Part shown: piece by piece, positions 1 to 6,534 of the stretch
Position numbering within the stretch: the stretch's first letter is position 1
Layout: each line of letters begins with the position of its first letter
Assembly (NCBI GenBank): GCA_003645735.1
Contig: QNBQ01000082.1
Location: forward strand, 1 to 6,979
Length of the DNA stretch: 6,979 nt
Direction of reading: 5' to 3'
Source: Candidatus Poribacteria bacterium
Lineage (GTDB): Bacteria > Poribacteria > WGA-4E > B28-G17
Made by a program: the position numbers and the translations under genes
The notes under the pieces: model-generated
The model's database searches: none
What the model was told of the DNA's origin: nothing
What the model saw: only the letters and a program-made list of their open reading frames with translations

Positions 1-540
1 GGGGTGGGGATAGGCGGGGCGGGGTCGGGAGGAGATGGGAGGCTGGCGATCGATTACCTCAACAGGTTCGTTCAGGAGAGGTTCCCGAGGGGGTCGATCC
101 TGTCGCTGGTGGTGGGGGTGGTGCCGGTCGACGGGACGCTGCCCAAGATCGTTTCAAACGGATTGATGATCGTCGGGGACGCGGCCCATCAGAACGACCC
201 CTTGACGGGCGGGGGGATAATCAACGCGATGATAGCCGGCAGGATAGCCGGGGAGGTGGCGGTCGAGGCGGTGAAGGCGGACGACTTCTCCGAGGGGTTC
301 CTGAAGAGGTATCGGGAGAGGTGGGATAAGGAGGTCGGCGGGACGTTCAAGCATCTGCGCAGGATCAGGGAGGGGGTTTTGAGGATGAGCGATGAGACGC
401 TCGACAGATGCGCCCACGCCCTCTCCAAGATACCTCCCGACGAGCTGACCCCCTTCCAGATCTTCAAAACCGTCCTGCTCAACGACCCGAGGCTGCTCTG
501 GGATCTGAGACACCTGGTCAGGCTGGGGTGGTTCGGATGA
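1..540 (+). CDS. Geranylgeranyl reductase family FAD-dependent oxidoreductase, C-terminal part (5' truncated by window)
   Basis: This is the C-terminal ~179 residues of a flavoprotein whose start lies left of the window; the GTG at base 4 is not a credible start because the frame is open to the edge. The key motif is VGDAAHQNDPLTGGGI (about bases 169-216). This is the GDAA FAD-ribityl/pyrophosphate-binding motif followed by the proline-glycine loop typical of geranylgeranyl reductase and p-hydroxybenzoate-hydroxylase-fold enzymes. The next stretch, AMIAGRIAGEVAVEA, is the usual helix after it. Family members reduce isoprenoid double bonds of lipids, quinones or chlorophyll side chains, and a membrane-lipid or quinone substrate is likely, but the substrate cannot be read from this fragment. 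The C-terminal ~90 residues are helical and Arg/Lys-rich, as in archaeal and bacterial GGR-like proteins. The stop codon overlaps the next gene's start (ATGA), so the two are translationally coupled. A related FAD monooxygenase is the main alternative. Confidence 0.85.
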   Translation, partial: GVGIGGAGSGGDGRLAIDYLNRFVQERFPRGSILSLVVGVVPVDGTLPKIVSNGLMIVGDAAHQNDPLTGGGIINAMIAGRIAGEVAVEAVKADDFSEGFLKRYRERWDKEVGGTFKHLRRIREGVLRMSDETLDRCAHALSKIPPDELTPFQIFKTVLLNDPRLLWDLRHLVRLGWFG

Positions 541-1193
541 GGCTTTTGAAGATCGACATGCACGTCCACACCCTCTACTCCCCCGACTGTCGAACGGGGC
601 TGGAGGAGATACTGGAGGCGATGGATAAAAAGGGCCTCGACATGGTCGCCGTGCTGGATCACAACACGATCGAAGGGGGGCTTAAGCTGAGGGAGATGGC
701 GCCGGGCAGGGTGATAGTGGGCGAGGAGATCAGGACGAGCGAGGGGGAGGTGGCCGGCCTCTTCATCGAGGAGACGATACCCCCCGGCCTTTCGCCCGAG
801 GAGACGGTCGAGAGGATCAAATCGCAGGGAGGGTTGGTCTACATCACCCATCCCTTCGACCCCTTCAGGAGGGAGGTCTTGAGGAGGGAGGCGCTTTACA
901 GGATCGAGCCGCTCATAGACGCGATAGAGGGGTTCAACGCGAGAAATCTGCTGAAGCGATCTAATCGAAAAGCCCTGAGGTTCGCCGCCGAGAGATCCAT
1001 ACCTGTCGGGGCCGGGAGCGACGCCCACACGCGTTTCGAGATAGGCAGGGGATACGTCCTCATCGAGCCGTTTCAAGGCCCTCAGGATTTCCTCATCAAG
1101 CTCAAATCGGCTCGCATCGGCGGCAGAAAGGTTTCCCCGCTTTTCAACCTCTTCACCAAGCTTTACAAGACCGCAAAAGGGGTGGGACGGTGA
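537..1193 (+). CDS. PHP-domain metal-dependent phosphoesterase-like protein
   Basis: A 218-residue protein of the compact PHP (polymerase and histidinol phosphatase) family, probably a cytosolic metal-dependent phosphoesterase. The PHP metal ligands can be followed in order: HVH (H9, H11) in DMHVHTLYSPD, DH (D41, H42) in LDHNT, E63/E64 in GEEI, H105 in ITHPFD, E131 and N134 in IEGFNARN, and DAH (D162, H164) in GAGSDAHT. All expected motifs are intact, so an active enzyme binding two or three metals is likely. I chose ATG 537 because the first strand (MRLLKIDMHVHT) begins right there, it gives an ATGA overlap with the upstream gene, and a G-rich SD-like stretch precedes it; upstream in-frame ATGs would lie inside the preceding gene. 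The last ~25 residues are basic. Substrate is unknown: family members include 3',5'-nucleoside bisphosphate phosphatases and histidinol phosphatases, and the short form here matches the unassigned stand-alone type. Confidence 0.9.
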   Translation: MRLLKIDMHVHTLYSPDCRTGLEEILEAMDKKGLDMVAVLDHNTIEGGLKLREMAPGRVIVGEEIRTSEGEVAGLFIEETIPPGLSPEETVERIKSQGGLVYITHPFDPFRREVLRREALYRIEPLIDAIEGFNARNLLKRSNRKALRFAAERSIPVGAGSDAHTRFEIGRGYVLIEPFQGPQDFLIKLKSARIGGRKVSPLFNLFTKLYKTAKGVGR

Positions 1194-2317
1194 GATATCC
1201 GCTCATCTGGGCGGCCCTGTTGCTGGCGGCCCTCCCCTCATTGGGGGAGGGGGAGGCCGTCAAACGGGTGGCCGTCCTCTACTTCGAGGATCACAGCCAT
1301 TTCGACTCCCCCCTGGGCTGCGGCTGTATCCCCGATTGGAAGATCTTCAGGCTGCTTTTCGGGACCAGGTCGAGGGAGTATTGGGATCTGAAGTGGGGTT
1401 TCAGGAAGATGTTGAACGAGCACCTGGACGCCTCGGGCGTTTACCGGAGCGTGTCGCCCCGGGAGATCGAGGAGGCTTGCAAGAAGCTGGGGATAAAGAA
1501 GCTCAAGGATCTCTCCAAAAAGAAGGAGCTTCGGGCGAAGCTGGCCGATGAGCTGGATCTGGACGCGATGATCATAGGGGACGTTTTGAGGTTCTCCCAG
1601 GAGAGGCTGAGGGGGAAGATGGGAGGAGGAGGGATCGCCGGCCATCCGGGGACGGCCTACCTGATGAGGATGGGGGCGGCCGGGTATTTCTACATCGCCT
1701 CCGTGGGGCTGAAGATCAGGGTCTTCGACCGATCGGGCGAGGAGCTGTCGACCTTCAGGGTGGGCAAGAGGGCCACCTACAGCAAGGGGAGCATCAAGAC
1801 GGGGCTTTTCCAGACGATCATAACCGATCTCGGCGTGGAGACGAGGATAGGGAGGAAGCCGGTCAAGAAGCTGGAGAAGGAGCCGCCCATAGTTGAGCCT
1901 TACAGGCTGGATATGATCAAGTTCGCATCGCCCGAGTATCACAAGACGCTCTTCGGCCAGGCGACGGACGCCGCCCTTGAGGAGGTGGTCCTGAGACTAC
2001 GTGAGCTTATAGGGCCGCCCCTTCCCGCGGAGACGCCCGGCTCGAAGGCGATCCGGGGCAAGGTGATCCACGTCTCGCCCGATGGGACCGTCTTCATCAA
2101 CCTGGGATCGGACGCCGGGGTTTGGGTCGGGATGAGGCTGGAGGTGGTCAAGCCGGTGAAGCTGACAGATCCGGACACCGGGGAGGTTCTGGGGGAGACG
2201 TTCGAAAGGGCGGGCGAGGTTCAGATAATCGAGGTCCTCAGCCCCAGGCTCTCCAAGGGGAGGCTCACCGAAGGGCAGGCCGAAAGGGGCGACCTGGTCA
2301 GAACCCCCTCACGGTAG
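1190..2317 (+). CDS. Exported protein with CsgG/LpoB-like N-terminal region and FlgT_C-like C-terminal domain
   Basis: A 375-residue protein with an N-terminal export signal: MR, then a hydrophobic run WAALLLAALPSL (residues 7-18), then a possible signal peptidase I site after GEA (residue 23). No lipobox cysteine is visible. After cleavage comes VKRVAVLYFED, the first strand common to CsgG, LpoB and TolB-N-like envelope proteins. A stretch ending in LDLDAMIIGDVLRF (about 122-134) is the ADAVIVG-type strand of that fold. Residues about 289-375 (RGKVIHVSPDGTVFINLGSDAG onward, with VGMRLEVV and a final region around VQIIEVLSPRLSKGRL) match the pattern of FlgT C-terminal domains, small beta barrels found in many envelope proteins. 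A C-G-C pair sits at residues 44-46, and a Gly-rich loop lies near 145-150. The start is GTG 1190, overlapping the PHP stop (GTGA), with GGGGTGG just upstream. It probably acts in the periplasm or outer membrane as an assembly or scaffold protein; no flagellar or curli genes are nearby, so the exact role is unknown. Confidence 0.8.
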   Translation: MRYPLIWAALLLAALPSLGEGEAVKRVAVLYFEDHSHFDSPLGCGCIPDWKIFRLLFGTRSREYWDLKWGFRKMLNEHLDASGVYRSVSPREIEEACKKLGIKKLKDLSKKKELRAKLADELDLDAMIIGDVLRFSQERLRGKMGGGGIAGHPGTAYLMRMGAAGYFYIASVGLKIRVFDRSGEELSTFRVGKRATYSKGSIKTGLFQTIITDLGVETRIGRKPVKKLEKEPPIVEPYRLDMIKFASPEYHKTLFGQATDAALEEVVLRLRELIGPPLPAETPGSKAIRGKVIHVSPDGTVFINLGSDAGVWVGMRLEVVKPVKLTDPDTGEVLGETFERAGEVQIIEVLSPRLSKGRLTEGQAERGDLVRTPSR

Positions 2318-3274
2318 CTCGAAGGCCGCCACCGGCTTGCCTATCCCGATCCTCCTCCACCTCTCCCTCTCGCCCGGGTGGAGCAGCTCGGCCCGGTAGG
2401 AGATGCCCAACGAGACGGCCTGCAGTATCAGGTTCTCCAGCATGTAGCCCACCTCCCACAGCGCCCTCTTCGTCTCCTCGTTCGCCCCGAGGATCAAAAC
2501 CGCCCGACAGGAGGGGCGAACCGCTCCGACGGTCGCGTCGCCTATCCTCTCGATCCGGTGGGTGGGCCTGTCGACGGCCTCGTCCCAGTTGACGTATCTG
2601 TAAAGCCCGTCCTCCCTCAGCAGGTGGATCGACGTGTAGTTCTGCCCGCCGGCCCAGGTGGGGATCGTCATCCCCCACTCCCTTCCCCTGTATAGGTGAG
2701 GGGTTCTGCCGCGGGCGGCCCAGAGCAGCTGGGATATCTCCCTCGTCCCCGCCGCCCTGCCCCGGGCCGAGGTCGAGGCCCTCTCGACAGCCTCAAAGAG
2801 GGGGGTTCCGCCGGCCGTGTCCGGGTCGGGCAGGTTGCCGCTCAGCCAGGCCTTTCTGCCGGAGGGCCTGCTCCTCGTCCAAAACGAGCCGTCGTAGGGC
2901 GGGCGGAGGCCGCGGACGATCATCCTGGCCGTGAGGTGCCTGTCGCCCTCAAGCCTGCCGTCGACCCCGACGTTGTGTATACAGGTCCCCAGCCCTAACG
3001 CCGCACAGGCCAGATAGATCGCCTGCTGCTGCATCCCGCTCTCCACATGCGTCCCCTCCCCCGCGCCCGGCTCGACGGCCAGGGTGAACCACTCGCCTTC
3101 GAGATCGACGAAGAGCCTCCCGCAGGTGAACCTCGGTATCCCCTCGGCGGCCCGCTTCACGAGGGCGAGCTGTTCGGGCGACGGCGGGGAGCTTTCGTCG
3201 AAGACGCCCCAATGCCCCCCTCCCGACGAGCAGCGGGAGTTGAGGGCGGTCTCAACAGTTGTTTGAGGGATCAT
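2309..3274 (-). CDS. SagB-like nitroreductase family protein with an extra N-terminal half-domain
   Basis: A 321-residue protein of the FMN-dependent nitroreductase fold. Residues ~158-321 look like a SagB/ThcOx-type dehydrogenase domain: [15 protein letters not shown] (degenerate version of the R-R-S-x-R FMN-phosphate motif), then [14 protein letters not shown] (179-193), then DGLYRYV (222-228), the pair [10 protein letters not shown], and the helix [18 protein letters not shown] (274-291). The N-terminal ~130 residues carry a second copy of that last part: strands [14 protein letters not shown] and helix [18 protein letters not shown] (80-97), but without a first half. The start is ATG 3274, since an in-frame TAA lies 12 bp upstream (3284-3286). 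It overlaps the end of panC by 23 bp and is preceded by AAGGGTGGAGG. The usual PSAG-type loop of SagB is replaced by TWAGGQ. Probably cytosolic, FMN- and NAD(P)H-linked; the substrate is unknown. No RiPP precursor or YcaO partner is visible. The 3' end overlaps the convergent gene by 9 bp. Confidence 0.8.
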   Translation of the reverse strand: MIPQTTVETALNSRCSSGGGHWGVFDESSPPSPEQLALVKRAAEGIPRFTCGRLFVDLEGEWFTLAVEPGAGEGTHVESGMQQQAIYLACAALGLGTCIHNVGVDGRLEGDRHLTARMIVRGLRPPYDGSFWTRSRPSGRKAWLSGNLPDPDTAGGTPLFEAVERASTSARGRAAGTREISQLLWAARGRTPHLYRGREWGMTIPTWAGGQNYTSIHLLREDGLYRYVNWDEAVDRPTHRIERIGDATVGAVRPSCRAVLILGANEETKRALWEVGYMLENLILQAVSLGISYRAELLHPGERERWRRIGIGKPVAAFELP

Positions 3275-4124
3275 CCTCCACCCTTATCGTCACGTTGTCT
3301 ATCAGCCTGGCCTTCCCTATGAAGACGGCCAGGGCGATCAGAACCTCGCCCTTTATCCTATCGACCTTTTCGAGCGTGTTCGAATCGACGATCTCCACGT
3401 AGTCGATCCTCGCCCTCGGCTCCGATTCGATCAGCCTCCTCATCTCCTCGATCACCCTCCGGGCGTCCCTCTCGCCCCGGGCGATCATCTCCTGGGCTAG
3501 CTTGAGCGATCTGTATAGCCCCGTGGCCGCCTTCCTCTCCTCAGGGGAGAGGTAGACGTTCCTGGAGCTCATCGCCAGCCCGTCCGGCTCCCTGACGGTG
3601 GGGACGGGGACGATCTCCACGTCGAAGTTCAGGTCCTCGACCATCCTCTTTATGACCCTCAGCTGCTGGGCGTCCTTCTCGCCGAAGTAGGCCCTGTGGG
3701 GCTTGACGATGTTGAACAGCTTGGTCACGATCGTGGTCACGCCCCTGAAGTGGCCGGGCCTCCTGGCGCCGCAGAGGGTCGAGGTGAGCGTGCCCGTCAC
3801 CTCGACGTAGGTGCAGTATCCGGGGGGATACATCGATTCGACGGAGGGGGCGAACAGTATGTCCACCCCCTCCTTCTCGGCCAAAGCCTTGTCCCGTTCG
3901 AGATCGCGGGGGTATTCCTCGTAATCCTCGCCGGGGGCGAACTGGATCGGGTTGACGAAGAGGCTGACCACCACCACGTCGTTCTCCGCCCTGGCCCTCC
4001 TCATCAGCGCCAGGTGTCCCTCGTGGAAGTAGCCCATGGTGGGGACGAAGCCGATCGTCTTGCCCTCCAGCCTCAGCTTCTCACACCTCCGCTGGGTCTC
4101 CTTCGGATCTGTCAGGAAGAGCAT
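3252..4124 (-). CDS. panC: Pantothenate synthetase (pantoate--beta-alanine ligase)
   Basis: A complete 290-residue enzyme that joins pantoate and beta-alanine using ATP, via a pantoyl-adenylate intermediate, to give pantothenate for coenzyme A synthesis in the cytosol. Signature sites are all present: [10 protein letters not shown] (28-37, the HIGH-type ATP loop with H34 and H37), NPIQF (58-62, pantoate-contacting N58 and Q61), FGEKDAQQ (147-154, K150, D151, Q154), and SSRN (186-189, the KMSKS-like ATP site). The C-terminal domain ends with [12 protein letters not shown], close to the family's usual G-K-T-R-L-I-D-N. Length is typical (about 280-290). The F33 position is Leu in most homologues, a mild change. 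It lies 5 bp downstream of the EF-G2 gene; its SD (AGGAGGG, 4137-4143) is inside that gene, with a long 12-nt spacer. panB and panD are not in the window. It is cotranscribed with both neighbours by spacing. Confidence 0.97.
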   Translation of the reverse strand: MLFLTDPKETQRRCEKLRLEGKTIGFVPTMGYFHEGHLALMRRARAENDVVVVSLFVNPIQFAPGEDYEEYPRDLERDKALAEKEGVDILFAPSVESMYPPGYCTYVEVTGTLTSTLCGARRPGHFRGVTTIVTKLFNIVKPHRAYFGEKDAQQLRVIKRMVEDLNFDVEIVPVPTVREPDGLAMSSRNVYLSPEERKAATGLYRSLKLAQEMIARGERDARRVIEEMRRLIESEPRARIDYVEIVDSNTLEKVDRIKGEVLIALAVFIGKARLIDNVTIRVEDDPSNNC

Positions 4125-4129
4125 TCTTC

Positions 4130-6211
4130 TCAGTCGCCCTCCTCTTTTTCGGCCTTAGCTGCCGCGATGATCTTCTGGGCCAGGTCGCCCGGCACCTCCT
4201 CGTAATGCGAAAACTCCATCGTGAACCATCCCCTGGCGCTGGTCATCGACCTCAGGTCGAGCGCGTATCTGAACATCTCGGCCATCGGCACCTGGGCCTT
4301 TATCACCTGGTATTTGCCCTTTTGCTCCACGCCCAGTATCCTGCCGCGCCTGCTGTTGAGATCCGCTATGACATCGCCCATGTATTGCTCGGGGACGGTC
4401 ACCTCGACGTTCATTATCGGTTCGAGCAGCACCGGGTTGGCCTTCTGCATCCCCTCCTTGAAGGCCATGGAGGCGGCGATCTTGAAGGCCAGGTCGGAGG
4501 AGTCGACCGGGTGGTGTTTGCCGTCGTAGAGCGTCACCCTGATGTCGACCACGGGGTATCCGGCGAGCACGCCGCTCTGCATCGCCTCGATTATCCCCTT
4601 CTCAACCGCCGGTATGAAGTTGCGCGGTATGGCGCCGCCGACGATCTGGTCGACGAACTCGAAGTTCTGCCCCCTGGGAAGCGGCTCCATCTTGATCACC
4701 ACGTCGGCGAACTGGCCCCTGCCGCCGGTCTGCTTCTTGTATCTGGCGTGTATCCCCTGGACGGAGGATTTGATCGTCTCCCTGTATGGGACCTTGGGCG
4801 GCACCAGATCGGCCTCGATGTTATACCTCCTCCTTATCTTGTCCAGCACGACGTTCAGGTGTATGTCGCCCAGGCCCGAAAGCAGGATCTGCTTGGTCTC
4901 CTGTGATCTGGTGACCCGGAAGGAGGGGTCCTCCTCGGTCATCGCGTTGAGGGCCGTGCTCAGCTTATCCTCGTCGCTCTTGTTCTTGGGCTCGACGGCC
5001 ATCGTGTAGACGGGGGACGGGAACTCTACGCCGGGCAGGACGATCTTGGCCTCGGGCGAGCAGAGCGTGTCGCCGGTTGAGGCCGCCGGCAGTTTAACCG
5101 CCATCCCTATGTCGCCGGCGGGTATCCTGGTCGTATCGATGAAGTTCCTGCCGTTGACGTAGTAGAGCTTGGTGACCCTCTCGGTCGTCCCCTTCGAGGA
5201 GTTCAGCACCTGCGAGTCGGCGGTCAGAACCCCCGAGTAGACCCTGATGAAGCTGAGCTTTCCGGCGTAGGGGTCGGTCATCGTCTTAAACACGAGCGCC
5301 GCAAGCGGCTGGTCGGGCGACGGCTCCCTGCTCCCCTCGCCCTCCGTGTCCTCTATAGGATGGCCTTCGACGGGGGATGGGAGCGAGCCGACGATGAAGT
5401 CGAGGATGTTGGGTATGCCGATGTTCTGGGAGGCCGAGGCGCAGAGCACCGGCACCACCACGCCCTGCCTGATCGACGCCTTCAACCCCCTCATTATCTC
5501 CTCGGGCGTCAGCTCCTCCCCTTCCAGGTATTTCTCCGTCAGCTCGTCCTCCCCCTCGGCGGCCGCCTCGATCAACATCTCCCTCAGCTCCTCCGCCCTC
5601 GAGGACAGCTCCTCGGGGATCTCCGTCTCCTCGAACTTCTTGCTCCCTCCTCCCTCGAACTTGAACGCCTTCATCGAGATGATGTCCACGATCCCCGAGA
5701 ACTCCGATTTTTGGCCTATGGGGATGTGGACGGGCAGCAGCCTGACGTCCAGCTCCTTCTGGATCTGATCCAGGAGCTTGTCGAAATCGGCCTGCTCGGA
5801 GTCCAGCTTGTTGAGGACGATCGCCCTGGGAAGGCCGTATTTATCGGCGATCATCCAGCTCTTCTCCGTGCCGCCCCCGACGCCGGTCTCCGTGTCGATC
5901 ACCACCAGAACCGACTCCACCACCCTGAGCGCGCTGGCCAGATCCCCGTAGAAATCCTCATAGCCCGGGGTGTCGAGTATGTTCAGCTTGCACCCCTTCC
6001 ACTCCGCTATGCAGACCTTCAGGCTCAGGGTGGTCTTCCTCTCGATCTCCTCCTCGGTGTAATCGACGAAGGAGGTTCCCGAATCAACCCTCCCAAGCTT
6101 GTCGACCGCCCCGGCGTCGAAGAGCATCGCGTCGATGATCGACGTTTTGCCCGAACCTGCGTTGCCTATCAAAGCGACGTTCCTGATCCGTTCCGTTCCG
6201 TATTCCTTCAT
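4130..6211 (-). CDS. fusA: Elongation factor G-like translational GTPase (EF-G2 type)
   Basis: A complete 693-residue five-domain GTPase of the EF-G family, acting on the ribosome in translocation or ribosome recycling. G1 is GNAGSGKTS (16-24), switch [12 protein letters not shown] (54-64, T61 as the Mg-binding Thr), G3 DTPGYEDF (80-87), G4 NKLD (134-137), G5 CASAS (257-261). Domains II-V follow: barrel about 300-390, III about 400-475, IV about 475-600, V to ~685. The domain IV tip, [11 protein letters not shown], keeps the His equivalent to E. coli EF-G H583, needed for tRNA translocation. Ordinary EF-G has AHIDAGKTT, ERGITI and DTPGHVDF; here these differ, and the catalytic-loop His is Tyr (Y84). 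This combination matches the EF-G2 paralog group rather than the str-operon EF-G, and no rpsL, rpsG or tuf lies beside it. ATG 6211 follows GGAGGAG (6221-6227) by 9 nt. First gene of its operon. A distinct ancestral EF-G is probably encoded elsewhere (inference). Confidence 0.95.
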   Translation of the reverse strand: MKEYGTERIRNVALIGNAGSGKTSIIDAMLFDAGAVDKLGRVDSGTSFVDYTEEEIERKTTLSLKVCIAEWKGCKLNILDTPGYEDFYGDLASALRVVESVLVVIDTETGVGGGTEKSWMIADKYGLPRAIVLNKLDSEQADFDKLLDQIQKELDVRLLPVHIPIGQKSEFSGIVDIISMKAFKFEGGGSKKFEETEIPEELSSRAEELREMLIEAAAEGEDELTEKYLEGEELTPEEIMRGLKASIRQGVVVPVLCASASQNIGIPNILDFIVGSLPSPVEGHPIEDTEGEGSREPSPDQPLAALVFKTMTDPYAGKLSFIRVYSGVLTADSQVLNSSKGTTERVTKLYYVNGRNFIDTTRIPAGDIGMAVKLPAASTGDTLCSPEAKIVLPGVEFPSPVYTMAVEPKNKSDEDKLSTALNAMTEEDPSFRVTRSQETKQILLSGLGDIHLNVVLDKIRRRYNIEADLVPPKVPYRETIKSSVQGIHARYKKQTGGRGQFADVVIKMEPLPRGQNFEFVDQIVGGAIPRNFIPAVEKGIIEAMQSGVLAGYPVVDIRVTLYDGKHHPVDSSDLAFKIAASMAFKEGMQKANPVLLEPIMNVEVTVPEQYMGDVIADLNSRRGRILGVEQKGKYQVIKAQVPMAEMFRYALDLRSMTSARGWFTMEFSHYEEVPGDLAQKIIAAAKAEKEEGD

Positions 6212-6220
6212 CCTATGGCT

Positions 6221-6227
6221 CTCCTCC
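6221..6227 (-). promoter_or_regulatory. Ribosome binding site for the EF-G2-type gene
   Basis: GGAGGAG on the minus strand, 9 nt upstream of ATG 6211. It supports this start; the protein begins [15 protein letters not shown], the usual lead-in of the family to the G1 loop. Confidence 0.8.
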
Positions 6228-6266
6228 GAAAAAGGGCTTCCCCCGAATGGTCGGAAAGGCGTTTCT

Positions 6267-6275
6267 ATTATAGCA
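6267..6275 (-). promoter_or_regulatory. Extended -10 promoter of the fusA-like/panC/nitroreductase operon
   Basis: Read on the minus strand, this is TGCTATAAT: a perfect -10 (TATAAT at 6267-6272) with the TG of an extended -10. At 17 bp spacing the -35 position (6290-6295) reads TACACC, a poor match, which is typical of promoters that rely on the extended -10. Transcription should begin near 6260, giving a leader of about 49 nt before ATG 6211, with SD GGAGGAG at 6221-6227. The AT-rich patch stands out in an otherwise GC-rich sequence. Confidence 0.8.
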
Positions 6276-6279
6276 TAAA

Positions 6280-6302
6280 ACCGGCCCCCGGTGTATTCCG
6301 GT
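6280..6302. repeat. CCGGT repeats upstream of the -10 element
   Basis: ACCGG at 6280-6284 pairs with CCGGT at 6288-6292 (5-bp inverted repeat, 3-nt spacer), and a second CCGGT follows at 6298-6302, exactly 10 bp after the first. The cluster covers the -15 to -35 region of the minus-strand promoter, so it could be an operator. In GC-rich DNA such short matches also arise by chance; this is weak. Confidence 0.3.
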
Positions 6303-6313
6303 CGGATGCGGCC

Positions 6314-6343
6314 TTGAAAAAGGCGGCGGGCCGAGGGTAAAAT
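6314..6343 (+). promoter_or_regulatory. Probable promoter of the small ccmD-like gene
   Basis: TTGAAA (6314-6319) and TAAAAT (6338-6343) are separated by 18 bp, close to the sigma-70 consensus. Transcription would start about 6350, next to the GAGGAGGT ribosome binding site at 6351-6358, which leaves a very short leader. The -35 lies within a small hairpin, GCCTT-GAAA-AAGGC (6311-6324). Confidence 0.55.
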
Positions 6344-6350
6344 CCTAGTC

Positions 6351-6358
6351 GAGGAGGT
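6351..6358 (+). promoter_or_regulatory. Ribosome binding site of the ccmD-like gene
   Basis: GAGGAGGT, a near-perfect anti-16S match, ends 8 nt before ATG 6367. It is the main evidence that this short frame is translated. Confidence 0.8.
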
Positions 6359-6366
6359 AAGCGACG

Positions 6367-6534
6367 ATGGCGTATCTGATCTCCGCGTATCTGATCGCCT
6401 GGCTGGCCCTCCTGGGATACCTGTTCCTGCTGCACAGGAGGGTGAGGAGGATCGAGAGGATGACGGGCGGAGGCCTCAACGCTCAAACCTCCCCTCCCCC
6501 ACGACCTCCCCGAGGAAATAGACCCTCCAGCTGA
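6367..6534 (+). CDS. ccmD: Small CcmD-family membrane protein (orphan)
   Basis: A 55-residue single-pass membrane peptide. It begins MAYLISAYLIAWLALLGYLF, an N-terminal hydrophobic segment (~residues 2-22), then a basic run HRRVRRIERM (23-32), then a Pro/Gly-rich tail. That pattern (MAYL-type start, one TM helix, Trp and Tyr, then R-R-x-R-R-x-E) matches CcmD, the small partner of the CcmABC heme exporter in System I cytochrome c maturation. It has a strong SD and a promoter-like element. The TM region contains AYLI twice, encoded by an exact 12-bp direct repeat. The last ~18 residues (QTSPPPRPPRGNRPSS) overlap the convergent gene and look like non-conserved tail. No ccmABC or ccmE-I lie nearby, so the symbol rests on form only, and an unrelated small membrane protein is possible. 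Confidence 0.65.
   Translation: MAYLISAYLIAWLALLGYLFLLHRRVRRIERMTGGGLNAQTSPPPRPPRGNRPSS

Noticed and set aside
408..536. Upstream extension of the PHP gene to ATG 408
   Set aside because: The extra 43 residues lie inside the flavoprotein gene and are Arg/Pro-rich without PHP features; ATG 537 starts right at the first PHP strand.
189..1076. 295-codon minus-strand open frame opposite the GGR and PHP genes
   Set aside because: It crosses two well-supported genes with intact motifs on the plus strand and has no domain or ribosome binding site; a GC-driven shadow.
1238..1942. 234-codon minus-strand frame opposite the exported protein
   Set aside because: Pro/Leu/Arg-rich shadow; the plus-strand frame has a signal peptide and family-like domains and is coupled to the upstream gene.
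3696..4205. 169-codon plus-strand frame across the panC/fusA junction
   Set aside because: Shadow of panC and the EF-G2 3' end; His/Gly/Leu-rich with no domain.
4205..4906. 233-codon plus-strand frame opposite EF-G2 domains IV-V
   Set aside because: Antisense of conserved EF-G sequence; composition is low-complexity His/Leu/Arg/Gly and resembles no protein family.
5360..6340. 326-codon plus-strand open frame opposite the EF-G2 gene
   Set aside because: It is the antisense shadow of a strongly conserved gene in GC-rich DNA; its protein is rich in His, Leu, Asp and Arg with no recognisable domain, and it runs through the divergent promoter.
6268..6486. 72-codon minus-strand frame across the divergent region
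   Set aside because: It overlaps the TATAAT promoter and the ccmD-like gene, has no SD and a Pro/Gln/Arg-rich composition; the plus-strand ccmD-like frame explains this DNA better.
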